In this document: positions 1-8,104 of the stretch, one piece after another | Layout: every line of letters begins with the position of its first letter | Position numbering within the stretch: the stretch's first letter is position 1 | NCBI GenBank assembly: GCA_035297145.1 | Contig: DATGZN010000106.1 | Location: 1-64,000 of the forward strand | Origin: QHXW01 sp035297145 | GTDB taxonomy: Bacteria; Acidobacteriota; Terriglobia; Bryobacterales; Bryobacteraceae | Direction of reading: 5' to 3' | Length of the DNA: 64,000 nt | Notes under the pieces: generated by a model | What the model was told of the DNA's origin: nothing | Seen by the model: the letters and a program-made list of their open reading frames with translations, nothing else | Database searches by the model: none | Translations under genes and position numbers: made by a program

Positions 1-1
1 C

Positions 2-520
2 AGCCCCAAGGCGGAGCTGGAGACGATCAAGCGCGTCTACAAAATGCTGGTGGCGCGTCTGCACCCGGACAACGCCGAGACGGGCGATGCGGAAGCCTTT
101 ATGCAGCTCCGCCGCGGTTTCGAAGTGCTGTCCGATCCGCAAACAAGGGCCTCGTACGACGAGGAGTACACGGCACGAGTCAAGCAACCACTGCCGTCGG
201 TCGAGCCCGCGGAGTTCGCCACGGGCGTGGATGCGGAGCTCAGCCGTCGCGTGGGGATCCTCTGCCTGCTATATAAACAGCGTCAGACCAACCCGGCGCG
301 GTCAGGCTTGTCGCTGCTCGAGCTGGAACAGGCCACCAAGTGCCCCCAGGAGTTCGTCACGTTCACTCTGTGGTATTTGCAGAGCAAGAACTACGTGGGC
401 TCGGCGGATAACAGCGACTTCGTCATCACCCCGACCGGGATCGACTACTTGGAAGCCAATCTCCCCGAAGGCAAAGCTCAGGGCGCCGACGTTCTTGGCT
501 TAGCCAGCCGCCGGGCTTAA
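2..520 (+). CDS. J-domain (DnaJ-like) protein with C-terminal winged-helix-like region, 5' partial
   Basis: The reading frame is open from the left edge, so the start lies outside the window. The visible part begins inside a J domain: the HPD tripeptide that stimulates Hsp70 ATPase activity is at 62-70 and is followed by the helix containing FEVLSDPQTRASYDEEY. After a short linker, the last ~90 residues (RRVGILCLLYKQRQ to TPTGIDYLEANL) read like a winged-helix fold rather than the Gly/Phe and zinc regions of DnaJ proper. It is therefore probably a specialised J-protein that brings Hsp70 to a partner. It converges with the GAF-ANTAR gene 13 bases away, with no obvious terminator between them. 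Confidence 0.75.
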   Translation, partial: SPKAELETIKRVYKMLVARLHPDNAETGDAEAFMQLRRGFEVLSDPQTRASYDEEYTARVKQPLPSVEPAEFATGVDAELSRRVGILCLLYKQRQTNPARSGLSLLELEQATKCPQEFVTFTLWYLQSKNYVGSADNSDFVITPTGIDYLEANLPEGKAQGADVLGLASRRA

Positions 521-533
521 CCGGCGAAGCCCA

Positions 534-1328
534 TCACCCGGCCAGCTGCGAATAGCGTTCCGTGCCGTCCACCAGGTCGAGCTCGCGCACGGGCGGTGCG
601 GCGCTAATTCCGGAACTGGTGATCACGTCTTCCGCCAGAATGATAGCTTCCGCTAACTCGCGCATGGGGCGGCGGAGACGCCGGCTTTCCCCGCGCAACC
701 GGAGATAAGCTTGCTCTTCGGTGAGATTGTACTTGGCTTGCAGGATGCCTTTGGCGCGCTCCACCAGCTTGCGGGCTTCCAACTGGCGGCGAATGTCCAG
801 CGCCTCCTCCTGAAGCCTGGCATTCTCATCCATCACGCGTCCGCGCGCGATCGCGCCTCCCATCTGCTCGCCGATGAACGACAGCAACGTCACCTGCTCC
901 GGCGTGTGGACTTGAGCGGCCTTGTGATGGACGTTGATCACCCCGATCGTATCGCCGCCGCTCACCAGCGGCACCGACAGGAACGCTTCGAAAGTGTCTT
1001 CCACCAGTGATGGAAAATTCTTGAAGCGCTTGTCCGAAGCAGCCTTGGATGAGAGCGCCACCACCGACTTATGCGCCGCCACCCAGCCGGTCACGCCTTC
1101 GCCCAACTTCAGGCGAATACTTCCGATTTCTCTGGTATGTGGCAATTGTGACGCCCGCAGCACGATGTCGCCCGAAGGCTCCACCAGGTAAACCAGGCAG
1201 GCATCGCAGCCTGTTACCTCAACCGCCAGGCGAATGAGGTCCTTCAGCATGTCATCCAGCACGAGGCCTGAGCTGACAATACGGCTGGTCCGATGCAGCA
1301 CGTCGACTTGCGAGTGAATGGGTGCCAT
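534..1328 (-). CDS. GAF domain plus ANTAR RNA-binding antiterminator
   Basis: This 264-residue protein has a GAF sensor domain (roughly residues 20-165) and a C-terminal ANTAR domain (roughly 180-240, around KLVERAKGILQAKYNLTEEQAY). ANTAR proteins bind paired hairpins in leader RNA and prevent transcription termination; the GAF domain presumably binds a small ligand that controls this. The domain order is that of the known GAF-ANTAR family and the length is normal. The start ATG at 1328 is preceded by a 167-base gap. No partner kinase is adjacent, so it probably responds directly to a ligand. The target RNA was not identified. Confidence 0.8.
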   Translation of the reverse strand: MAPIHSQVDVLHRTSRIVSSGLVLDDMLKDLIRLAVEVTGCDACLVYLVEPSGDIVLRASQLPHTREIGSIRLKLGEGVTGWVAAHKSVVALSSKAASDKRFKNFPSLVEDTFEAFLSVPLVSGGDTIGVINVHHKAAQVHTPEQVTLLSFIGEQMGGAIARGRVMDENARLQEEALDIRRQLEARKLVERAKGILQAKYNLTEEQAYLRLRGESRRLRRPMRELAEAIILAEDVITSSGISAAPPVRELDLVDGTERYSQLAG

Positions 1329-1495
1329 TCATTGAGCGTAAAGTGTTAAATCGGGTGGGGTCCAATCAAAAGTTTCGATGGGGCTGATACTGCTGATTGA
1401 GAGCTAATTGAGATAAGAAAAGCTTGGGCGGCCTATTTAAAGTTTCGATTTGGTTTCATGGTGAGGATCGAGTACCTTGACACAAACAGTTTGTT

Positions 1496-2062
1496 TCAGT
1501 GGGTAAAGGACGATGACAAGGTTCGATCGGCGATCAAGTCTTGCTGGGACAGCGACTTCCGCAACAGCCCAGTGCGCTCGTGGGTACGAGTACGGTCGAT
1601 AATGTGATGAAGTTCATGCGCCAGCACGCGCCCCAGTGCGCGGCCCAGCATCCGGTCGTCTCCCGGGCCGACCGCTCCGTGCCCGGATCGCAGTTCGCTG
1701 CGGATACGGTCACATTCCACGTCGGCGAAGGGGATGATCTCGCCGTTGGATACGTGCGAATAGCCAAGAGGCGCGCCCTCGTTGGGCTGGAGCGGCTGAA
1801 ACGGCCTCATCTCGCAGCTTCCATGGAATGTAACCACGACCAGGCTGGGAAACGACTCCGCCGGGGAAAGCTCTGCCGAGTTGCGCCAGCTCAACTCCGT
1901 TCCGGAATCGCGGAGAAGGTTCTGCAGCTCGTGTTTCATTTCGCTAACAGACAGCTCGGAATGGCGGCCGTCAAATTGGAGGATAAGCGTCACCGGGCCA
2001 GCCGCCGAGGCGGTGGAGGTTGACGCAACTAGAGCCAGCAATGCGCAAATCACAGGGCGCAT
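1496..2062 (-). CDS. secreted HELHH-motif protein (putative zinc metalloprotease-like)
   Basis: The start at 2062 is chosen over an upstream ATG at 2089 because a GGAGG sits 7 bases before it and the protein then opens with a clean signal peptide (MRPVICALLALVASTSTASA). The mature part is about 165 residues and contains LAHELHHIIDRTRTHERTGL, an HExxH zinc-binding helix with an extra histidine, near the C-terminus. The family is not recognised with certainty; small secreted proteins with this motif are common in acidobacterial genomes. The motif suggests a zinc-dependent peptidase, but the third metal ligand is not obvious. It is divergent from the large TonB-dependent receptor. Confidence 0.65.
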   Translation of the reverse strand: MRPVICALLALVASTSTASAAGPVTLILQFDGRHSELSVSEMKHELQNLLRDSGTELSWRNSAELSPAESFPSLVVVTFHGSCEMRPFQPLQPNEGAPLGYSHVSNGEIIPFADVECDRIRSELRSGHGAVGPGDDRMLGRALGRVLAHELHHIIDRTRTHERTGLLRKSLSQQDLIADRTLSSSFTH

Positions 2063-2194
2063 AAAGTTGCCTCCAGACAGGGGAGACAAGTAACAACGCC
2101 CTGATTATACTCTGTGGGGCGGAAAGGGGGAATCCCCTCGGAGTACCCAAAAGAAGTTAGTTTCGAACGTTGGTAACAGTACTTAGGCGGTTTT

Positions 2195-2209
2195 GGCCCT
2201 CAACGGGCC
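2195..2209. repeat. short inverted repeat in the divergent promoter region
   Basis: GGCCC and GGGCC arms around a five-base loop lie in the 240-base gap between the HELHH gene and the receptor gene. It is flanked by two copies of TAGGCGGTT (about 2184 and 2215). This could be an operator or leader hairpin; no function can be assigned. Confidence 0.3.
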
Positions 2210-2302
2210 CCCCGTAGGCGGTTATAACCTGCCGCTCCTCGACGAGTGGCGATTCTGCGAGCACGTTTCCTCGCCCATCCCAGTTCAAACAGGAGAATTA
2301 GA

Positions 2303-5300
2303 ATGAGCAAGCGCGTGCGCGGTTACTGCCGCTTTGTCAGTACAGTTGTTTTGCTTCTGCCCCTTGCGGGGATTGGCTATTCGCAATCCACAACGTCGTT
2401 GCGCGGTGTCGTGACCGACGCCCAGGGTGGTGTGATTCCCGGCACTGTCATCACTCTTACCGATCGGGATAAGGGAACTGTGCGCCAGGTGGTGACGGAT
2501 GCGGTCGGCGAGTACGCGTTCTTGCAGATGCCTCCCGGAACCTACGCACTGAAGGCCGAGAAGCCTGGATTCTCCACGGCCACACGCGACAGCATCAAGC
2601 TCCTGGTCAATACACCCGCTTCGCTCGATGTGCAGCTCGCCATCGGCAATGCGACCGAGACGGTGAACGTCACGGCTGAAGCGGCGGCCACAAATACGGT
2701 GGATGCGACGGTTGGCAATCCGTTTTCCGAGCGCCAGGTGCGCCAGTTGCCGCTTGAAACGCGCAATGTGGTGGAACTGCTGAGCCTGCAGCCAGGCGTT
2801 ACGCCCACCGGCGAGGTGATGGGCGCGCGGCGCGACCAAAACAACATCACGCTCGACGGCGCCGATGTCAACAACAATCAGAATTCGGGACTGCAGGTGC
2901 AGAACAATGCGACGTCCACCGGCGGCTATCAGGGGTCGAACGCCAACGGTGCAGTCATCAACTCCGGCTTCAACGCGGTGCTTCCGATTCCCCTCGATTC
3001 CGTGCAGGAATTCCGCGTGACTGTGGCCGGCGAAGGTCCAAATCAGGGCCGGTCTTCCGGCGGTCAAGTGGCGCTGGTAACCAAAAGCGGCACCAACCAG
3101 CTTCACGGCTCGCTTTATGAGTTCAACCGCAACACCGACACCGCCGCCAACGACTGGTTCAACAATCGCTCCGGCGTGCCCCGCGAACCGCTGGTCCGCA
3201 ACCAATTTGGTGGGTCGGTAGGCGGCAAAATCATTAAGGACCGGCTGTTTTATTTCTTCAACTATGAAGAGCGCACCGATGCCAGCGGGATTGCCACGCC
3301 ACGCGCGGTGCCTTCCGACACAATGCGGCAGGGTATCCTCACCTTCAAACTGGCGGATGGCTCGACCCAGACGCTAACGCCGGCGGAAATCAAGCTGGTG
3401 GATCCGCTGCACATCGGCGTGAACCCCGACATGCTCAAAGTCATGAATTCGTACCCCGCCGGCAACGACCCGACCTTCGGCGAGGACGGCGGGCTCAATT
3501 TCAGCGGCTATCGCTTCAATGCTCCCAGCCACCGCAATGACCGGGCGATCGTTGGGAAAATCGACTATCACATCGATGGCGCCGGAAAGCATACCCTCAG
3601 CCTTCGGGGCACGCTAGCCGACGACACAGACACTCAGATTCCGGCGCAGTTTGCCGGCCAGCCGGCCGCATCCACGCTACGCGACAACAGCAAAGGCGTG
3701 TCCGCGCAGTACACGGCCATCCTAAAGCCCAACTTGATCAACGTCTTTAACCTGGGATACACGCGTTATGGCCAGGCATTTTCGGGAGTCACCGGCCCAG
3801 TCCTGTTCGAGGCCCCAGCGCTCGACTCGCTGCAAAATCCATACGCGCGCCCTTTCGGGCAGCGCCTGCCGACCCTGAATCCCACCAATGACCTCACCTG
3901 GATCAAGGGTAAGCACACCATCACCACCGGATTCAATTTCCGCTTCATCAACAACAACACGTCGTCCGACGCCAATTCTTTTGCGCGTTATGGCTACGGC
4001 GCGACCGAGTTGATCGGTCTCGGCGCCGATATCGACAACGCGGTGACAGCCTACCTCCAGAGCAACGGTCACCCGAACGCTCAGCTTTACGATCCAAACT
4101 CGGTTGCCAACGCCATGGGCGCGCTTCTAGGTATTGTCAACGACAATTTCCATACCAACTTTTTCGGCACCAATGGGCAACCGCAGCCGCAGGGCACATT
4201 GCAGGTGCGCAACTTCGTGGAACGCGACTATGCCGGTTATGTTGGCGATAGCTATCGTGTGAATCGCGCTCTCACCCTCAATTTCGGCGTGCGGTACGAG
4301 AATTTCCGGCCTCCCTATGAGTCGCACGGCATTCAAGTGGCACCCACGTTCCCGCTGACTTCGTATTTTGCCCAGCGCAATTTCTTGCAATCGCAAGGCG
4401 TGCCACAGAACCAAATGCCGAATGCGTTATTGAGCTGGGGATTGAATGGCCCGGTAAACGGCAAGCCCACCTGGTGGAGTCCGTACAACAAGGCATTTGC
4501 TCCCCGTTTCGGCATGGCCTATGCTCCGGGCGATCATGACAACTGGATGGGGAAGATTTTCGGCAAGAGCGGCGTGTTTCGCGCCGGCGCCGGCATTGCC
4601 TACGACCGGTTCGGAAGCGACCTGATCACACAATACGACCAGTACGGCTCCATCGGTCTGGCAACGCAGTCGAATTTCTCGGACTCCTACAGCTTCTCCA
4701 CCAGCCCGCGGTACGCCGGAGGGGCGCCCGGGGTGCCCGTCAATGCGGCCGAGACATTCCCGTTCACACCACCCAATATCGCCTCCATTTCGGGAGCGTT
4801 CGAAGGCATCGCGCCCGATTTGAAGCCGCCCTATTCCTATCTCCTGAACGCGAGCTTCACGCGGGAGCTTCCGAAGAAGATCACGATCGAAGTCGGTTAT
4901 ACGGGCCGCCTATCGCACAGCCTGCTCATGGAAGGCGACGTCTACACGCCGCTCGAGTATTTCAAAGACCCGAAGTCTGGCATCACCTGGGCGCAGAATG
5001 CCGCCATCTTACGCGGACTGTACGATTCCGGTATCACGCCCGCCATGGTGCAGAAAAACCCGAGTCTGATTCCGAACCTTCCCTTTGTGCAAAACATGTG
5101 GCCGGGACTGGCGAACGTCGACTTCCCGGGAAGCGCTTCGGCTAACTACTTCAACTGCGTTTACAACGACTACGGCGGGAGCTTCCTCGATTGCCTCCAC
5201 GCCGTGGACCGCAACACCACCAGCTCTTATGTGAACGGGAAGTGCCTGTCCGTTTACGGCTGCTACACGTTCTTTCCTCTTCAGGGCAGCTCGATGCCTA

Positions 5301-6067
5301 CGTGGATGAACGTCGGCACTGCCGCTTATCACTCGCTTACGGTTGCGCTGCGGCGCGCCTATAGCAACGGCTTTTCGTTCGACTTCAACTACGCATGGTC
5401 GCACTCCATCGATCTTGGCTCGGCTGCGGAATCGGGGGCCGGACCACAAGGCGCCGCAATTCAAAACATCTATAACTTCAAGGAGTTTCGCGGCTCCTCC
5501 GACTTCGACATGCGCCACAACATCAGCGCCAACTTCCTCTACGAACTGCCATTCGGCAAGAACAAGATGCTCTTCAACAGCGTGCCGGGCTGGGCGGATC
5601 AGATCATCGGCGGCTGGCAGGTTTCAAGCGTCATCCGCTACCGCTCGGGCCTGCCGACCACCGTTGCCGGCGACTTAGCCTACAACGCCAACTACTGGCT
5701 GAACTCGTTGGCCATCGAGACCAAGCCGGTGCAGTCCGGCGTCCAGATCGATCAAAACGGGATTCCCAGTTTGTTCGCCAATACCTCAGCCGCCAGCTCG
5801 TTCGAAGACGAGTTACCCGGCCACAGTGGCACGCGCGCCGTACTCCGCTTGGCGCCTTTCTTCAACACCGACCTCACACTCTCAAAGTATTTCAAGCTGC
5901 CGTGGGAAAACCAGCGGCTTCAGTTCCGCGCCGAAGCCTTCAACGCCTTTAACAACGTAACCTTCATCAATCCGAGCCTGTCGTTGATCTCGAATTTGAC
6001 CTTCGGTGAGTTCCAGGGCGTTATGCCGCCACGCACCATGCAGTTCGCGCTGCGGTATGAATTCTAA
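2303..6067 (+). CDS. Oar-like TonB-dependent receptor with carboxypeptidase-regulatory-like domain
   Basis: The start at 2303 is preferred to the ATG at 2246: it has AGGAG 7 bases upstream and exposes a signal peptide (RFVSTVVLLLPLAGIGYSQS). The mature protein starts with a CarboxypepD_reg-like beta-sandwich (LRGVVTDAQGGVIPGTVITL), then a plug domain (ERQVRQLPLETRNVVELLSL, ITLDGADVNNN), then a long outer-membrane beta-barrel ending in an aromatic C-terminus (FALRYEF). At 1254 residues it matches the Oar-like receptors that are highly expanded in Acidobacteria. It is thought to import or bind large carbohydrates or peptides using TonB energy; the substrate cannot be read from the sequence. A TonB-type protein is encoded at 55369. 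Confidence 0.9.
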   Translation: MSKRVRGYCRFVSTVVLLLPLAGIGYSQSTTSLRGVVTDAQGGVIPGTVITLTDRDKGTVRQVVTDAVGEYAFLQMPPGTYALKAEKPGFSTATRDSIKLLVNTPASLDVQLAIGNATETVNVTAEAAATNTVDATVGNPFSERQVRQLPLETRNVVELLSLQPGVTPTGEVMGARRDQNNITLDGADVNNNQNSGLQVQNNATSTGGYQGSNANGAVINSGFNAVLPIPLDSVQEFRVTVAGEGPNQGRSSGGQVALVTKSGTNQLHGSLYEFNRNTDTAANDWFNNRSGVPREPLVRNQFGGSVGGKIIKDRLFYFFNYEERTDASGIATPRAVPSDTMRQGILTFKLADGSTQTLTPAEIKLVDPLHIGVNPDMLKVMNSYPAGNDPTFGEDGGLNFSGYRFNAPSHRNDRAIVGKIDYHIDGAGKHTLSLRGTLADDTDTQIPAQFAGQPAASTLRDNSKGVSAQYTAILKPNLINVFNLGYTRYGQAFSGVTGPVLFEAPALDSLQNPYARPFGQRLPTLNPTNDLTWIKGKHTITTGFNFRFINNNTSSDANSFARYGYGATELIGLGADIDNAVTAYLQSNGHPNAQLYDPNSVANAMGALLGIVNDNFHTNFFGTNGQPQPQGTLQVRNFVERDYAGYVGDSYRVNRALTLNFGVRYENFRPPYESHGIQVAPTFPLTSYFAQRNFLQSQGVPQNQMPNALLSWGLNGPVNGKPTWWSPYNKAFAPRFGMAYAPGDHDNWMGKIFGKSGVFRAGAGIAYDRFGSDLITQYDQYGSIGLATQSNFSDSYSFSTSPRYAGGAPGVPVNAAETFPFTPPNIASISGAFEGIAPDLKPPYSYLLNASFTRELPKKITIEVGYTGRLSHSLLMEGDVYTPLEYFKDPKSGITWAQNAAILRGLYDSGITPAMVQKNPSLIPNLPFVQNMWPGLANVDFPGSASANYFNCVYNDYGGSFLDCLHAVDRNTTSSYVNGKCLSVYGCYTFFPLQGSSMPTWMNVGTAAYHSLTVALRRAYSNGFSFDFNYAWSHSIDLGSAAESGAGPQGAAIQNIYNFKEFRGSSDFDMRHNISANFLYELPFGKNKMLFNSVPGWADQIIGGWQVSSVIRYRSGLPTTVAGDLAYNANYWLNSLAIETKPVQSGVQIDQNGIPSLFANTSAASSFEDELPGHSGTRAVLRLAPFFNTDLTLSKYFKLPWENQRLQFRAEAFNAFNNVTFINPSLSLISNLTFGEFQGVMPPRTMQFALRYEF

Positions 6068-6145
6068 CCGCTCCCTGTGGGTCGCGGGTCGGTAAACGGC
6101 TGCAAACGCGCAAACGGCTTGCTGAGCCGCGCGCGAAGCAAGCGG

Positions 6146-6946
6146 TTATAAACTGCCCTCGGGCGTCTGCGCATCGCGCGATTTTGCGATGGCGGGCGTT
6201 TCCTGGCTCTCCGGCGTGATGTGGTATCGCACCAGGCCATCGCGCAGGATTTCGAAAGCGCTTTTGGGATCGTCGGCGTACTGAAATAGCTCCAGATCCT
6301 CGGGCGAGATCATGCCGTGCTTCACCAGCGCCTCGAAGTTCAGGATCTCTTTCCAATATTCGGAGCCATACAGCACGATCAGAATTTTCTTCGCCAGCTT
6401 CTGGGTTTGCGCCAGCGTGAGAATCTCAAACATTTCATCCATGGTTCCGAAGCCGCCCGGGAACACCACCAGCGCCTTCGAGAGATACGCGAACCAGAAT
6501 TTGCGCATGAAGAAATAATGAAACTCAAAGCTCAGCTCCGGGCTGATGTACGGATTGGGCAACTGCTCGAACGGCAGCCCGATATTCAACCCGATGGTTT
6601 TGCCGCTCGCATCCCGCGCGCCGCGATTGGCCGCCTCCATAATGCCCGGACCGCCTCCCGTGCAGACCACAAACCGGTACGTGTGGTTGGCGAACTGGTT
6701 CGACCACTCGGTCACCAGGCGCGCCAGCGTGCGCGCATCGCGATAGTATTGCGCGAGGGGCCCGTCTTCGCGCACACGCGCCGAGCCGAAGAACACGATG
6801 GTGTCGCGAATATGCTCGTGGCGGAAGTGGCCTAATGGCTCCAGGTACTCGGAAAGAATACGCAGGATCCGCGCGTCCGGGCTGTTGAGGAAAGTCTCGT
6901 TCTTGTAGGCCACCGGGCGGCGGCGATCGTTGGGTGCGTCGGTCAT
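6146..6946 (-). CDS. LOG-family (TIGR00730-type) Rossmann-fold nucleotide hydrolase
   Basis: This 266-residue protein carries the two signatures of the lysine-decarboxylase-like/LOG family, GGGPGIMEAANRGA and PGGFGTMDEMFE. LOG enzymes cleave N6-substituted AMP to a base and ribose 5-phosphate, and many bacterial relatives act as general nucleotide 5'-monophosphate nucleosidases. The N-terminal extension of ~60 residues is typical of the longer subgroup. Its ATG overlaps the stop of lpxD by four bases (ATGA), so the two are translationally coupled. No functional link between them is obvious. Confidence 0.85.
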   Translation of the reverse strand: MTDAPNDRRRPVAYKNETFLNSPDARILRILSEYLEPLGHFRHEHIRDTIVFFGSARVREDGPLAQYYRDARTLARLVTEWSNQFANHTYRFVVCTGGGPGIMEAANRGARDASGKTIGLNIGLPFEQLPNPYISPELSFEFHYFFMRKFWFAYLSKALVVFPGGFGTMDEMFEILTLAQTQKLAKKILIVLYGSEYWKEILNFEALVKHGMISPEDLELFQYADDPKSAFEILRDGLVRYHITPESQETPAIAKSRDAQTPEGSL

Positions 6947-7968
6947 TTCTTCTCCAGTTCCGCGACCTTCTTCTTCAAATCGCGCACGAGCTTCACTAAT
7001 TCCGGCAATTTTTGAAATGCGGTAATGGCACGCAGCCAGACGTTGGCCGCGAACGCCGGCGAGCCTGAAATCCGCGCGCCCGGCTCCACATCGCCGCCCA
7101 CACCGCTCTGCGCGTAAACAATGGCGTTATCGTGAATCGTCAGGTGTCCCGAGATTCCCACCTGACCTGCCAGCAGAACATTCCGCTCCAAAATCGAGCT
7201 GCCCGCCAGGCCTGTCTGCGCACAGATGATGTTGTCTTCGCCCACCACGCACGCATGGCCCACCTGCACCAGGCTGTCGATCTTCGCGCCGCGCTTCACT
7301 CGTGTCTCACCAACAGTCGCGCGGTCGATCGATGTCAGGCTCTGAATCTCGACGTCATCCTCGATCACCGCCGGCCCCGACTGCACGATCTTGTAATGTG
7401 TGCCATCCGCCCGCTTGGCAAAACCGAAACCGTCTCCGCCGATGACTACGCCGTTCTGCAAGATCACGCGATGGCCGATGCGGCAGAACTCCCGCACCAC
7501 GGCGTGCGAATGCGCCAGGAAATCATCGCCGATCTGCGCTCCTTCATAGATCACCACGTGCGGATGCAGAACTGCATTGCGGCCGATCGTGACATTCTCG
7601 CCCACCACCGCAAACGGCCCGATCGAAGCTTCCTCGCCAACGCGCGCGGATTTCGCCACCGACGCCAGCGGATGAATCCCGGGTTGCGGCTTCGGCGGTT
7701 GATAGAACAGTTCGAGCGCACGCGCGAAATCCAGATAAGGATTCGTCGAAACCAGGCTGGCAATGGGCAGATCGCGCAGCGCTTCGGCTACAAGAATCGC
7801 GCTCGCGTGCGTGTCCTTCACCTTGTGCGCATACTTCGGATTGGCGAGAAACGTCAGTTCGCCCGTCGCCGCGTGCTCCATTCCCGCTACGCCCGTGATG
7901 CTCGTTTCAGCATTCCCCACCAACTCACAACCGAGCGCGCGCGCGATGTCGCCGAGTTTCATCGTCAA
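6943..7968 (-). CDS. lpxD: UDP-3-O-(3-hydroxyacyl)glucosamine N-acyltransferase
   Basis: LpxD adds the N-linked hydroxyacyl chain in lipid A synthesis. The protein has the N-terminal uridine-binding domain (residues 1-100, with ITGVAGMEHAATGELTF), a left-handed beta-helix of hexapeptide repeats (about 100-300) with the catalytic-type histidine at residue 238 (QVGHACVVGEDN), and a C-terminal helix (LVKLVRDLKKKVAELEKK). The length of 341 fits the family. It is not in an lpxA/fabZ operon here, only coupled to the downstream LOG gene. ATGs at 7968 and 7962 are both possible. It faces away from the receptor-like gene at 8105, sharing a 136-base intergenic region. Confidence 0.92.
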   Translation of the reverse strand: MTMKLGDIARALGCELVGNAETSITGVAGMEHAATGELTFLANPKYAHKVKDTHASAILVAEALRDLPIASLVSTNPYLDFARALELFYQPPKPQPGIHPLASVAKSARVGEEASIGPFAVVGENVTIGRNAVLHPHVVIYEGAQIGDDFLAHSHAVVREFCRIGHRVILQNGVVIGGDGFGFAKRADGTHYKIVQSGPAVIEDDVEIQSLTSIDRATVGETRVKRGAKIDSLVQVGHACVVGEDNIICAQTGLAGSSILERNVLLAGQVGISGHLTIHDNAIVYAQSGVGGDVEPGARISGSPAFAANVWLRAITAFQKLPELVKLVRDLKKKVAELEKK

Positions 7969-8104
7969 GCCTCAAGATTAGCGTAGGTATCGGGTCACCG
8001 GCGGTTAAGCCTCACCAGGTTTTCTCGGCATCTCCGCGGCCCGGCGTTGTTACTGCATTTCCACTATCGCTGTTACACCAACCAGACGATGTAAAATTGT
8101 AGTA

